Shown here one piece after another: positions 38,140 to 47,138 of a stretch of DNA of 64,000 nt. The stretch is from Candidatus Rhodoblastus alkanivorans (GTDB taxonomy: Bacteria; Pseudomonadota; Alphaproteobacteria; Rhizobiales; Beijerinckiaceae), in contig NZ_JAIVFP010000001.1 in NCBI RefSeq assembly GCF_022760755.1, forward strand, positions 3,886,001 through 3,950,000, read 5' to 3'. The position numbers were made by a program, and so were the translations under genes. Position 1 is the first letter of the stretch. The number at the start of each line of letters is the position of its first letter. A model generated the notes under the pieces. The model saw only the letters and a list, made by a program, of their open reading frames with translations, was not told the DNA's origin and ran no database searches.

Positions 38140-39335
38140 CGGCCTTGGATTCCTCCGTTCCCCAGGCCGGGACCGAGGACCCGTTCGAGGCCGGCGCGCC
38201 TGTCGCGCGCGCCGGGCGCATGGCCTGTTTCTGCCCGCCCGGGGCGCCTGCGCCGGGCGTCGCGCCGGAGTCTGCGCTTGCGGCGCCCGGCGTCGCGACC
38301 CTGGCGATCGGCTTCGCCCTGTCCGTCCTGTCGCAAAGCCTGACGCTCGGCATGCTGCCGCTCGCCGGCCGACTGCTCGCGCCCGACCTGCGCCTGATGG
38401 CCGCTCCCTATGTCGCCATGCTGCTCGGCGCGGCGGCGGCGACCTTCCCCGCCTCTTTCCTGCTCGACGCCTTCGGCCGCCGCGCCGCCCTGGCGCTCGG
38501 CGCGAGCCTCGGCGTCGCCGGCGGCCTGATCATGGCCTGGGCGCTCACTTACAACCTTTTCGCGCCCTTCTGCCTCGGAGCCTTCTGGCTCGGCGTCGCC
38601 CAGGGCTTTTCCCTGTTCTACCGCCATGAGGCGGCGCTCGGGTCGACTGCCGGGGCGCGGGCGCGCGCGGCCATTATCGTATTCGGCAGCGGCGGCCTCG
38701 CCGGCCTCATCGGCCCGGCGCTCGCCTTTTTCGTCGCGCAGGCGGCGCCCGCCTCTTTGTTCGCCGCCACCGCGCTCGCCGCCGCTCTGACCCAGGTGCT
38801 GGTGCTGGTCCTCGCCGTTCTCACCACGGCGCGGGCGCCCATCCTGCCCCATCGGGCGGCGCGGGCGGCGCCGCAACCGGACTGGCGGGCCTTCGTCGCG
38901 CCGAGCCTCGTCGCCGGCCTCGCCTGGTTCGGCATGACCGCCGCCATGGTCGCGGCGCCGGGCGCCATGGCCGGCTGCGGCATCGGCGTTCCGGTCGTGT
39001 TCAGCGCCATTTCCTGGCATGTCGTGGCGATGTACGCGCCGGCCTTCTTCACCGGCGCGCTCGCGCGCCGGCTCGGCGCCCAGACGATCGCCGCGCTCGG
39101 CCTCGCCCTCATCGCCGCCGCCTGGGGGCTGGAATATTTCGCGCGCGATTACTGGCGTTTCGCCTCGGCGCTGATCGCCGTCGCGGTCGGCTGGAGTTTC
39201 GCGACCGCCGGCGCTTCGTTAAAACTCTATCGCCGCGCCAATCCCTCGCGGGCCATGCTGGCGGCCCATGACGCTGTGCTGTTCCTTTCGGCGATCGCCG
39301 GCGCCATCGCCGCCGCCTTCTGGCTCCCGGTATAA
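38136..39335 (+). CDS. ccoA: CcoA-like MFS copper importer in the cbb3 locus
   Basis: A 399-residue, ~12-helix MFS transporter. It has MxxxM (Met267-Met271, GMTAAM) and, 28 residues on, HxxxM (His295-Met299, HVVAM). The same two motifs, with the same spacing, are the essential copper ligands of Rhodobacter capsulatus CcoA (M233/M237 and H261/M265), the importer that supplies Cu for cbb3 oxidase. Translational overlap with ccoS supports this role. The ~50-residue N-terminal cytoplasmic extension has a CFC pair (Cys31, Cys33) that could bind metal. The family assignment is by motif, not alignment. Confidence 0.82.
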   Translation: MTALDSSVPQAGTEDPFEAGAPVARAGRMACFCPPGAPAPGVAPESALAAPGVATLAIGFALSVLSQSLTLGMLPLAGRLLAPDLRLMAAPYVAMLLGAAAATFPASFLLDAFGRRAALALGASLGVAGGLIMAWALTYNLFAPFCLGAFWLGVAQGFSLFYRHEAALGSTAGARARAAIIVFGSGGLAGLIGPALAFFVAQAAPASLFAATALAAALTQVLVLVLAVLTTARAPILPHRAARAAPQPDWRAFVAPSLVAGLAWFGMTAAMVAAPGAMAGCGIGVPVVFSAISWHVVAMYAPAFFTGALARRLGAQTIAALGLALIAAAWGLEYFARDYWRFASALIAVAVGWSFATAGASLKLYRRANPSRAMLAAHDAVLFLSAIAGAIAAAFWLPV

Positions 39336-39355
39336 CAACGTCCCAGGAACGCCTC

Positions 39356-40189
39356 ATGACGCCTGTCGCCAAAATCCTTTCGATCGCGGGCTCGGACCCG
39401 TCCGGCGGCGCCGGCGCCCAGGGCGACATAAAGACCTTTTCGGCCTTGGGCTGCTATGGGATGGCGGCGCTGACCGCGCTGACCGCGCAAAACACGCTCG
39501 GCGTGCAGGCGGTCCAGACGGTTCCGGCGGATTTCGTCGCGGCGGAGATCGATTCGGTCTTCTGCGACATTGCGGTGGACGCGGTGAAGATCGGGATGAT
39601 CGGTTCCCGGGAGAATGTCGCGGCCATCGCCGACCGGCTGCGGCGCCACCAGGCGCGCAATGTCGTGCTCGATCCCGTCCTGGTCGCGAGTGGCGGCCAC
39701 AGCCTCGGCGGCGACGACCTCGTCGCGCCCATCCGCGAGCAATTATTCCCGCTGGCGCGGCTGGTGACGCCCAATCTCATGGAAAGCGCCCTGTTCGCCG
39801 GCGACCGCATGCCCGAAAGCCCCGGCGAGATGCGCGCCATCGCCCTGAAGCTGCATGCGCTCGGCGCCCACGCCGTGCTGGTCAAGGGCGGCCATCTTCC
39901 CGACGGCGCGGCCTATGACCTGCTCTATGACGGCGCCGAATTCACCGAATATGAGGCGGCGCGCGTCGTCACCCGCAACACCCATGGCACCGGCTGCGCC
40001 TTGTCCTCGGCGATCGCGGCGCGGCTCGGACAGGGTGCCGGGCTCAAACAGGCGATCGCCGACGCCAAGGCTTTCTTGAGCGCCGCGCTCGAAGCCGGCG
40101 CGACCCTGGAGGTCGGCGCCGGCCACGGCCCGCCGAATCATTTCTTTGCTTTGTGGGGCGGCGCCGTCACACCCGGCGAATCGAGGTGA
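39356..40189 (+). CDS. thiD: Hydroxymethylpyrimidine/phosphomethylpyrimidine kinase
   Basis: A 277-residue ribokinase-fold enzyme. N-terminal SIAGSDPSGGAGAQGDIKTF, then DPVLVASGGHSL, LVTPNLMESALF and the anion hole THGTGCALSSAIAA are ThiD hallmarks. It makes HMP-PP for thiamine synthesis. It begins 20 bases after ccoA, so it may be co-transcribed with the cco genes, but there is no functional link. Its last 23 bases overlap the convergent NlpC/P60 gene. Confidence 0.94.
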   Translation: MTPVAKILSIAGSDPSGGAGAQGDIKTFSALGCYGMAALTALTAQNTLGVQAVQTVPADFVAAEIDSVFCDIAVDAVKIGMIGSRENVAAIADRLRRHQARNVVLDPVLVASGGHSLGGDDLVAPIREQLFPLARLVTPNLMESALFAGDRMPESPGEMRAIALKLHALGAHAVLVKGGHLPDGAAYDLLYDGAEFTEYEAARVVTRNTHGTGCALSSAIAARLGQGAGLKQAIADAKAFLSAALEAGATLEVGAGHGPPNHFFALWGGAVTPGESR

Positions 40190-41018
40190 TTTCGGAAAAA
40201 TTGGTCGAGCGCACGCGGTCGCGGACAATGGCGAGCGGCTCGGCGGCGACGGTCATGGTATGGGCGTTGGCGTGCAGCAGGGTCTGCTCGTCGCGCATGA
40301 TTCCGACATGGCCGCGCCAAAACACCAGATCGCCCCGGCACAGGCCGCGCATCCTTTTTTCGTCCACCTCGGCGGGACGTCCGAGCGCCGCCTCCATCAT
40401 GTCGGTGTCGCGCGGCGCGGCGACGCCGATCGCGCCGAGCGTCACCTGAACGAGGCCCGAGCAGTCGATCCCGACATCGGTCTTGCCGCCCCACAGATAG
40501 GGCGTGTGCAGGAACATTTCCGCCAGCCCGACGAAATCGCTCAAAGGCCGGTTGTTGGCGGCAAGATGACGCATGAAGACATAGCCGCCGGAATGGATCT
40601 CGGCGAATTTGTCATCGGCGCTGACGACATGCGCCTCGGCGCAGAAAGGCAAGGCGTCGAGCGGCGGCGATTTGATGTCCGGCGCGGAAAAGACCAGTGT
40701 GTGGCGCACGCGCACGCGGTGCGTGGGCTTGACGACCCTGGGGTCGAGCGCCTCGGAGCGGATATAGCCGACATAGCGGTCGCGATCGAGCTGCACCCAG
40801 CACCAGCCGTCCTTTTCTTCGTAGGCGATCAGGGTTTCTCCATAGAGCGCCTGGGTGTCGGTGGCGGCGTCGTCCGACGGCGAGCGGCGCAGATCGACGT
40901 GGGAGGCGCTGATCTGCATGCGGCGTCCGCGGGCGTAGGAGGCGGCCGGGATCATGTCGCGAAGATGTTCCGCCGCGAGATCAGGGCGCGCCGGCGTCAG
41001 TCGTGGATCATAGTTCAA
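40167..41018 (-). CDS. NlpC/P60 cell-wall hydrolase with SH3 domains
   Basis: A 283-residue C40 peptidase. N-terminal ~140 residues fit bacterial SH3-type binding domains (LYGETLIAYEEKDGWCWVQL). The catalytic domain has YLWGGKTDVGIDCSGLVQ (nucleophile Cys), GHVGIMRDE (His) and HANAHTMTV. It should cleave gamma-D-Glu-diamino-acid bonds in wall peptides. No signal peptide is visible, so it probably acts on recycled muropeptides in the cytoplasm. It follows the leucyl aminopeptidase gene, a pairing consistent with peptide recycling. Confidence 0.9.
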   Translation of the reverse strand: MNYDPRLTPARPDLAAEHLRDMIPAASYARGRRMQISASHVDLRRSPSDDAATDTQALYGETLIAYEEKDGWCWVQLDRDRYVGYIRSEALDPRVVKPTHRVRVRHTLVFSAPDIKSPPLDALPFCAEAHVVSADDKFAEIHSGGYVFMRHLAANNRPLSDFVGLAEMFLHTPYLWGGKTDVGIDCSGLVQVTLGAIGVAAPRDTDMMEAALGRPAEVDEKRMRGLCRGDLVFWRGHVGIMRDEQTLLHANAHTMTVAAEPLAIVRDRVRSTNFSEITSIRRV

Positions 41019-41072
41019 GTCGTTTCTCCCGCCCCCCGCGCGGGGAAGCCCAGATGCTTTAGCGCGACGGAA

Positions 41073-42518
41073 TTAAGCAATATTTGCAATACCGAATTTC
41101 TCCTTAGCGAGGCTGAAGATGAGCCGCGCCGCCTGGGCCTCGCCGCCCTCGGGCCGCCCCGGCCGCGCGGCGGGCGTCCAGCCGTAAATGTCGAAATGGA
41201 CCCAGGATCGACCAGACTCGCGGTTCGACTCGCTGCCCGGCTCGCCGCTCCTGCCGACGAAACGGCGCAGGAACAAGGCTGCGGTGATCGCGCCCGCCAT
41301 CCCGCCGGCCGGCGCGTTGGTGAGCTGGCCGACCTTGCCGTCGAGCTTCGAATCATAGGCGTTCCACAAAGGCAGCCGCCACGCCGGATCGTTGACCGCC
41401 GCGCCGTGGCGGGCGATGTCGGCGGCAAGCGCATCGTCGTCGGTGAAGAAGGGCGGCAGGTCCGGCCCGAGCGCGACCCGCGCGGCGCCGGTCAACGTCG
41501 CGAAATCGACCAGCAATTCGGGCCTTTCCTCGTCGGCAAGCGCAAGGGCGTCGGCCAGGATCAGGCGGCCTTCGGCGTCGGTATTGCCGATTTCGACGGT
41601 AAGGCCTTTTCGCGAAGAATAGACGTCGCCGGGCCGGAAAGCCTCGCCCGAGACCGAATTCTCGACGATCGGCACGATCAGGCGCAAGGAAACGTCGACA
41701 TCCGCCGCCATGATCATCGCGGCGGCCGCCAGCGACGCCGCCGCCCCGCCCATGTCCTTCTTCATCAGCGCCATGGCGCTTTCCGGCTTGATGTCGAGAC
41801 CGCCGGAATCGAAACAGACGCCCTTGCCGACGAGAGTGAGCCGGCGCGCTCGCTTCGGCTTCCAGCGCAGATCGACCAGCCGCGGCGGCCGGGGCGAGCC
41901 CTTGCCGACGGCGTGGATCAGCGGAAATTCCCTCGCCAGCCGGTCGCCGCGAATCACCGCGACCTTCGCCCCGAAGGCCTGGCCGGCCGCGCGCACGGCT
42001 GCTTCCAACTCGTCGGGGCCGAGATCATTGGCGGGCGTGTCGATCAGGTCGCGGGCGAAAGCGACGCTGCTGGCGACCGACTCGATCTCGGCGGCGTCGA
42101 TCCCTTCCGGCGCGATCAGCCGCGGCGCCTCGCGTCGGCTCTGGTAGCGCGCGAAACGATGCGCGCCGAGCAGAAAGGCCAGAGCCGCAAGATCCGGCCG
42201 CCGCGGCACGGTCGCAAAACGATAGACGCCGGGCGGCAGCTGATTGGCCAGGGCGCCGGGCTGGAAGGGATCGGCCTTGTCGCCGGCGTCGAGGAAGAAG
42301 ACGACGCCCGGCGCCCCGTCCTCGGCCATGAACCACAGCAGACGTCCGGCCTTGGCCTCGAACAGGGTCGCCGCCGCAAATTGCAGCGCTTCCGCCGGCA
42401 GATTCGGCGCTTTGTTCGGCGCGGTCTGCGCGGCGGCGAAGGCTTGCGGCTCGACGAGCCAGACGGCGACCGCTTTTTCCTCGGGATTGGCGAATTTCAG
42501 TTTGGGCAGATCGACCAT
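41073..42518 (-). CDS. Leucyl aminopeptidase (M17 family)
   Basis: A 481-residue cytoplasmic zinc peptidase. The C-terminal catalytic domain contains VGKGVCFDSGGLDIKP, KKDMGGAAASLAAAA and the M17 signature NTDAEGRLILADAL. It releases N-terminal residues from peptides and is probably hexameric. It is the upstream partner of the NlpC/P60 gene, 54 bases apart, and divergent from tadD. Confidence 0.93.
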   Translation of the reverse strand: MVDLPKLKFANPEEKAVAVWLVEPQAFAAAQTAPNKAPNLPAEALQFAAATLFEAKAGRLLWFMAEDGAPGVVFFLDAGDKADPFQPGALANQLPPGVYRFATVPRRPDLAALAFLLGAHRFARYQSRREAPRLIAPEGIDAAEIESVASSVAFARDLIDTPANDLGPDELEAAVRAAGQAFGAKVAVIRGDRLAREFPLIHAVGKGSPRPPRLVDLRWKPKRARRLTLVGKGVCFDSGGLDIKPESAMALMKKDMGGAAASLAAAAMIMAADVDVSLRLIVPIVENSVSGEAFRPGDVYSSRKGLTVEIGNTDAEGRLILADALALADEERPELLVDFATLTGAARVALGPDLPPFFTDDDALAADIARHGAAVNDPAWRLPLWNAYDSKLDGKVGQLTNAPAGGMAGAITAALFLRRFVGRSGEPGSESNRESGRSWVHFDIYGWTPAARPGRPEGGEAQAARLIFSLAKEKFGIANIA

Positions 42519-42638
42519 TGCGGAAGGCGCTCCATCGCGCCGCGCGGCGCAGGCATATTAACGGTCTATTAGGGTTAACGAATTATTCCTTCCTGGAGAA
42601 GCGTCAAGGCGTGCGCGAGGGCGGAGGAACAGCGGAAC

Positions 42639-43577
42639 ATGGGTGCAGCCTTCTTCAAGCCGCGCATGCTTGGCGGCGTCGCCATCGTCGCGCTTCTCGC
42701 CCTCTCGGGTTGCAAGACGGTCAATATGGACGACATCACCGGCTCGATCGGCGCGCCGTCCCGGCCCGCGTCCTCTTCGCCGGCCGATATGATGGCCTAT
42801 TCCGAGCAATTGCGCCGTCTCTACGAAGCCCATCCCGACAACAGAAAAATCGCCATGGCCTACGCCAAGTCGTTGCGGGCGCGCGAACTCAACGACCAGG
42901 CGGCGGCGGTCATGCAGAATGTCGCGATCAAATATCCCCACGACCGCCAGGTGCTCACCGCCTTCGGCAAGGCGCTGGCCGACGACGGCCAGCTCCAGCG
43001 CGCCCAGAGCGTGCTGGCCCAGGCCGATTCGCCCGACGACCCCAACTGGTCAGTCGTCAATACGAGGGGCTCAATCGCCGACCAGCTCGGCAACCACCAG
43101 GCGGCACAGGAATTCTACGAAACCGCCCTGAAACTTTCCCCTGGCGAGCCATCGGTTCTGTCCAATCTCGGCCTGTCCTACGCTTTGTCGCGCGACCTGC
43201 CGCGCGCGGAGAGCGCGATGCGCCAGGCGGCGGCGAGCCCGCGCGCCGACATGCGCGAGCGCCAGAACCTCGCCCTGGTGCTCGCCCTGGAGGGCAAATT
43301 CGACGAGGCCGAACAGGTTTCCGAACGGGACCTGCCGCCGCAGCAGGCCAGGGACAATGTCGCCGCCATCCGCCAGATGATTTCGCAATCCAACACCTGG
43401 CGCGACATCCAGACCTCGTCCCCGCGACATGCCCAGATCACGACGCCAAGCCAGACCACGACGCGGAGCCGGATGGCGGCGGCGGGCCGCGGCAGGATTT
43501 TGTCGGTGGACCAGAGCGAAAATTCGGCGGCGAGCCGCAAAATGCAGCAGCTGAGCTTCGATTCCGTGGCGCGCTGA
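42639..43577 (+). CDS. tadD: TadD tetratricopeptide-repeat lipoprotein
   Basis: A 312-residue lipoprotein with lipobox LALSGC (Cys about 25). TPR units run from ~55 to 230 (for example NRKIAMAYAKSLRARELNDQ and EPSVLSNLGLSYALSRDLPR). The tail is low complexity. TadD is needed for Flp pilus assembly and probably helps secretin CpaC assemble in the outer membrane. GGAGGAAC lies before the ATG. It converges on the tadBC end of the pilus operon, separated by a long hairpin. Confidence 0.9.
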   Translation: MGAAFFKPRMLGGVAIVALLALSGCKTVNMDDITGSIGAPSRPASSSPADMMAYSEQLRRLYEAHPDNRKIAMAYAKSLRARELNDQAAAVMQNVAIKYPHDRQVLTAFGKALADDGQLQRAQSVLAQADSPDDPNWSVVNTRGSIADQLGNHQAAQEFYETALKLSPGEPSVLSNLGLSYALSRDLPRAESAMRQAAASPRADMRERQNLALVLALEGKFDEAEQVSERDLPPQQARDNVAAIRQMISQSNTWRDIQTSSPRHAQITTPSQTTTRSRMAAAGRGRILSVDQSENSAASRKMQQLSFDSVAR

Positions 43578-43606
43578 CTTTTCCGCGCTTTTTTTTAAGA
43601 ACGAAC

Positions 43607-43653
43607 GACGCGAAAAGGGCGGCTTCCCTGAAGGAAGCCGCCCTTTTCGCGTC
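43607..43653. terminator. 21-bp hairpin between convergent tadD and tadC
   Basis: Perfect 21-base stem, 43607-43627 pairing with 43633-43653, and a five-base loop (CTGAA). The stem itself includes AAAA / TTTT blocks, so each transcript ends in a GC stem flanked by U residues. It probably terminates both operons. Confidence 0.85.
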
Positions 43654-43663
43654 CTGCGCCTTC

Positions 43664-44641
43664 TCAATAGTTGTGGGACATGATCTGGATCACCGCCGGA
43701 GTCATGATGACGGCGAACAAGACAGGCAGGAAGAAGAGAATCATCGGCACCGTCAGCTTCGGCGGCAGGGAGGCCGCCTTCTTTTCCGCCTCCATCATGC
43801 GATGGTCGCGCGACTCCTGCGACACCACGCGAAGCGCGGTGCCGAGCGGCGTGCCGTATTTCTCGGCCTGGATCAGCGAGGTCGAGATGTTCTTGACCCC
43901 GTCGAGACCGGTGCGCTTGTAAAAATTTTCATAAGCCTGGCGCCGGTCCGGCAGATAGGACAGCTCCGCCGTGGTCAAGGCGAATTCCTCGGCGAGCGGC
44001 ACCGAGCGGGCGCCGATCTCCTGGCTCACGCGGCGAAAGCCCTGCTCGACCGACATGCCGGATTCGACGCAGATCAGCAGCAGGTCGAGCGCGTCGGGAA
44101 AGGCCAGCCTCATGCTCTCCTGACGCTTGGCGATGATGTTGGCGATATAGATTTCCGGGCCCTTGAGGCCGCCATAGGCGAAACAGATCACGACCGACAG
44201 CCTGGTGATGAAAGACCAGTTGCTGTGCATCAGGACGAAGACATAGAGCGCGCTGACGACGGCCGCCGCAATCGGCGTGACGAGGCGGAAGAACAGGAAG
44301 CCGACTTCCGCCTGGGCGCCACGATAGCCCGCCATGGCGAGCTGCGACTTGGCCTCGTCGGTGCCCAGCCATTTCGAGAGGCTGTATTTATCGACGATGT
44401 CCTTCATAAAGGCCTTGGGCGTCTGCCGTAGCTTGCCCGTGTTGCGGTTCAGCAATTTTTCGCGTTCGCGCGCGCGGATGCGTTCGCGCTCCGAGGCGAC
44501 GAGCTTCATCCGGTCGCCGAGCCGGTCGCCCTCGATCAGGGGAAGGCCTACCGAAAGCAGGCTGGCGACGGTGAAGACGCCGACGAGCAGCGCCAGCCAG
44601 CTTCGCGAATCGGAGACTTTCTCGACGAGCAGATCCATCAT
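43664..44641 (-). CDS. tadC: Tad pilus inner-membrane platform protein TadC
   Basis: A 325-residue T2SS GspF-family protein with membrane helices near both ends and in the middle. The GspF core reads FPDALDLLLICVESGMSVEQ followed by GFRRVSQEI. It forms the inner-membrane platform with TadB. It is the last gene of the minus-strand pilus operon, 34 bases after tadB. Confidence 0.93.
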   Translation of the reverse strand: MMDLLVEKVSDSRSWLALLVGVFTVASLLSVGLPLIEGDRLGDRMKLVASERERIRAREREKLLNRNTGKLRQTPKAFMKDIVDKYSLSKWLGTDEAKSQLAMAGYRGAQAEVGFLFFRLVTPIAAAVVSALYVFVLMHSNWSFITRLSVVICFAYGGLKGPEIYIANIIAKRQESMRLAFPDALDLLLICVESGMSVEQGFRRVSQEIGARSVPLAEEFALTTAELSYLPDRRQAYENFYKRTGLDGVKNISTSLIQAEKYGTPLGTALRVVSQESRDHRMMEAEKKAASLPPKLTVPMILFFLPVLFAVIMTPAVIQIMSHNY

Positions 44642-44675
44642 GGGCGTGCGGCCTTGTCGAAGTTCAGCGCCTGTT

Positions 44676-45659
44676 TCAGATGTCGAAGGCGATCATTTTC
44701 TTCATGATGAACGACCCGAGGGCCATCATGAAGACGCAGACGACGAGTGTGATCCGCCCCGTGCCGGTGGTCCACAGCAACGAGATATATTTCGGGCTGG
44801 TGATATAGACGAGCAGAGCGACGATCACCGGCAATGCGCCGATGATCATGGCCGAGGCCTTGGCCTCCGAGGAAATCGCCCTCACCTTGTCGCGCATTTT
44901 TTTGCGCTCGCGCAGGACGCGCGACAGATTGGTCAAAGCCTCGGCGAGATTGCCGCCCGATTTCTGCTGGATGGTGATGACGATGGCGAAGAAATTCGCC
45001 TCGGGCGTCGGGATGCGCAAAGGCAGGCGCTCGATCGCTTCCCCCGTCGACAGGCCGAGCGTCTGCGCCTCGACGATCTGGCGGAACTCGCCGCGCACCG
45101 GCTCGGAAGCTTCGGAAGCGATGATCCTGATGCAATCGTTCAGCGGCAGGCCGGCCTTCACGCCGCGAATGATGACGTCGATGGCGTTGGGAAATTCCTG
45201 GGTGAATTTCCTCAGCCGGCGGTTGGTGAGAAATTTCAGCACGAAATTCGGCAGGCCGAAGCCGCCGATGACGAGGCCGGTCAGTGCCATCGGCAGGCTG
45301 TGGGTGATCATGAGCAGCAGCAGCGTGGTCATCACGGCGGCGACGCCCGAAAAGACGAAAAAATTCGTCCGGCTCAGGTCGAGTCCGGCCTGGCCGATCC
45401 GCGTCTCGAGCGAAACCTTGGCCTTTTCGGAATTGCGCTGTTCGATTTCCTTGAGGCTGTCGGCGACCTGTTTGCGCCGCGCGGCCGCGTCCGTCACCCG
45501 CTCGCCGGGCGCGCGGCGCAGGCCGGTTTTCGAGGCGATCTGGGCCTTGCGCTTCTCCGCCGCCGCCTCGCCGGAAAGATAGGGGAAGACCAGCACATAG
45601 AAGGCGCCCGCCACCGTGATCACGGTGAGCATGATGATGAAGAGGGAACGGATGTCCAT
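44676..45659 (-). CDS. tadB: Tad pilus inner-membrane platform protein TadB
   Basis: A 327-residue GspF-family protein. It starts MDIRSLFIIMLTVITVAGAF and has the GspF core FPNAIDVIIRGVKAGLPLND and QQKSGGNLAEALTNLSRVLR. It pairs with TadC above the CpaF ATPase. Located 17 bases after cpaF. Confidence 0.93.
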   Translation of the reverse strand: MDIRSLFIIMLTVITVAGAFYVLVFPYLSGEAAAEKRKAQIASKTGLRRAPGERVTDAAARRKQVADSLKEIEQRNSEKAKVSLETRIGQAGLDLSRTNFFVFSGVAAVMTTLLLLMITHSLPMALTGLVIGGFGLPNFVLKFLTNRRLRKFTQEFPNAIDVIIRGVKAGLPLNDCIRIIASEASEPVRGEFRQIVEAQTLGLSTGEAIERLPLRIPTPEANFFAIVITIQQKSGGNLAEALTNLSRVLRERKKMRDKVRAISSEAKASAMIIGALPVIVALLVYITSPKYISLLWTTGTGRITLVVCVFMMALGSFIMKKMIAFDI

Positions 45660-45676
45660 GATTCAGGCCGTCTTTC

Positions 45677-47098
45677 TCATTCGCCGGTATCCGAGGCGTC
45701 GAGCGCCGCCGCGAGCCGCTCCTCCTCGCCGAAATAGCGCGCGCGCTCCCAGAAGCGCGGGCGTCCAATGCCGGTCGAGCGATGGCGGCCCTTCAGCTTG
45801 CCATTGGCGTCCTCGCCGAGGATGTCGTAGAGGAACAGATCCTGGGTGATGACGACCTCGCCCTCGAGCCCCATCACCTCCGTGATATGGGTGATGCGGC
45901 GCGAGCCGTCGCGCAGGCGCGCGGCCTGGACGATGACGTCCACCGAAGACACGATCATTTCGCGGATGGTGCGCGGCGGCAGGGCGTAGCCGCCCATGGT
46001 GATCATGGATTCGAGACGGCTGAGCGCCTCGCGCGGAGAATTGGCGTGGAGCGTGCCCATCGAGCCGTCGTGGCCGGTATTCATGGCCTGGAGGAGGTCG
46101 AAGGCCTCCGGGCCGCGCACCTCGCCGACGATGATCCGCTCGGGACGCATGCGCAGGCAGTTCTTGACGAGATCGCGCATCGTCACCGCGCCCTGCCCTT
46201 CAAGATTCGGCGGGCGCGTTTCGAGCCGCACCACATGGGCCTGCTGGAGCTGCAGCTCCGCCGCGTCCTCGCAGGTGATCACGCGCTCGTCGCCGTCGAT
46301 AAAATTGGTCAGACAGTTGAGCAAGGTGGTCTTGCCCGAGCCGGTGCCGCCGGAAATCAGGACGTTGCAGCGCACGCGGCCGATGACTTTCAGGATTTCG
46401 CCGCCCTCGGGCGAGATCGAGCCGAAGCGGACGAGCTGTTCGAGAGTGAGCTTGTCCTTCTTGAACTTGCGGATGGTGAGGGCGGGGCCGTCGATGGCCA
46501 AAGGCGGCGCGATGACGTTGACGCGTGAGCCGTCGAGCAGGCGCGCGTCGCAGATCGGCGAGGCTTCGTCCACGCGGCGGCCGACCTGGCTGACGATGCG
46601 CTGGCAGATGTTCATCAGTTGGGCATTGTCGCGGAAGCGCACGTTGGTGAGCTGGATCTTGCCGCCGACTTCGATGAAGGTGCGGCTTGCGCCATTGACC
46701 ATGATGTCGGCGATGTCGTCGCGCGCCAGCAGGGGCTCCAGCGGGCCGAAGCCGAGCACGTCGTTGCAGATGTCGTCGAGCAAATCTTCCTGCTCGGCGA
46801 TCGACATCACGACATTCTTGATCGAGATGATTTCGTTGACGATGTCGCGGATTTCCTCGCGCGCGTTCTCCGCGTCAAGCTTTGAGAGTTGCGAAAGGTC
46901 GATGGCCTCGATCAGTGCCCCGAAAATCATGCTCTTGGTCTGGTAATAATCGTCCGACCGGCGCACCTCCGGAGCCGGCGGTGGCGGTGGTGGCGGCGGC
47001 GCCGCCGTCGCCGGCGCGGGCGAGAAAGCTTCGCCGGCGGTCGGCTTCTGCGGCGTGCGTGGCGGGGCGCCGCTGGCGCCCGAGCGCTTTCCGAACAT
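45677..47098 (-). CDS. cpaF: Tad pilus secretion ATPase CpaF/TadA
   Basis: A 473-residue hexameric ATPase of the VirB11/PulE group. Walker A is LISGGTGSGKTTLLN, the Asp/His boxes lie in ITCEDAAELQLQQAHVV and NTGHDGSMGTLHANS. A proline-rich linker (APPPPPPPPA) precedes the conserved N-terminal domain. It drives both extension and retraction of Flp pili in related bacteria. Confidence 0.95.
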   Translation of the reverse strand: MFGKRSGASGAPPRTPQKPTAGEAFSPAPATAAPPPPPPPPAPEVRRSDDYYQTKSMIFGALIEAIDLSQLSKLDAENAREEIRDIVNEIISIKNVVMSIAEQEDLLDDICNDVLGFGPLEPLLARDDIADIMVNGASRTFIEVGGKIQLTNVRFRDNAQLMNICQRIVSQVGRRVDEASPICDARLLDGSRVNVIAPPLAIDGPALTIRKFKKDKLTLEQLVRFGSISPEGGEILKVIGRVRCNVLISGGTGSGKTTLLNCLTNFIDGDERVITCEDAAELQLQQAHVVRLETRPPNLEGQGAVTMRDLVKNCLRMRPERIIVGEVRGPEAFDLLQAMNTGHDGSMGTLHANSPREALSRLESMITMGGYALPPRTIREMIVSSVDVIVQAARLRDGSRRITHITEVMGLEGEVVITQDLFLYDILGEDANGKLKGRHRSTGIGRPRFWERARYFGEEERLAAALDASDTGE

Positions 47099-47138
47099 CG
47101 TCCTTCCCGTGCTCCTGTGACTCTACGAGGGCGCAACC

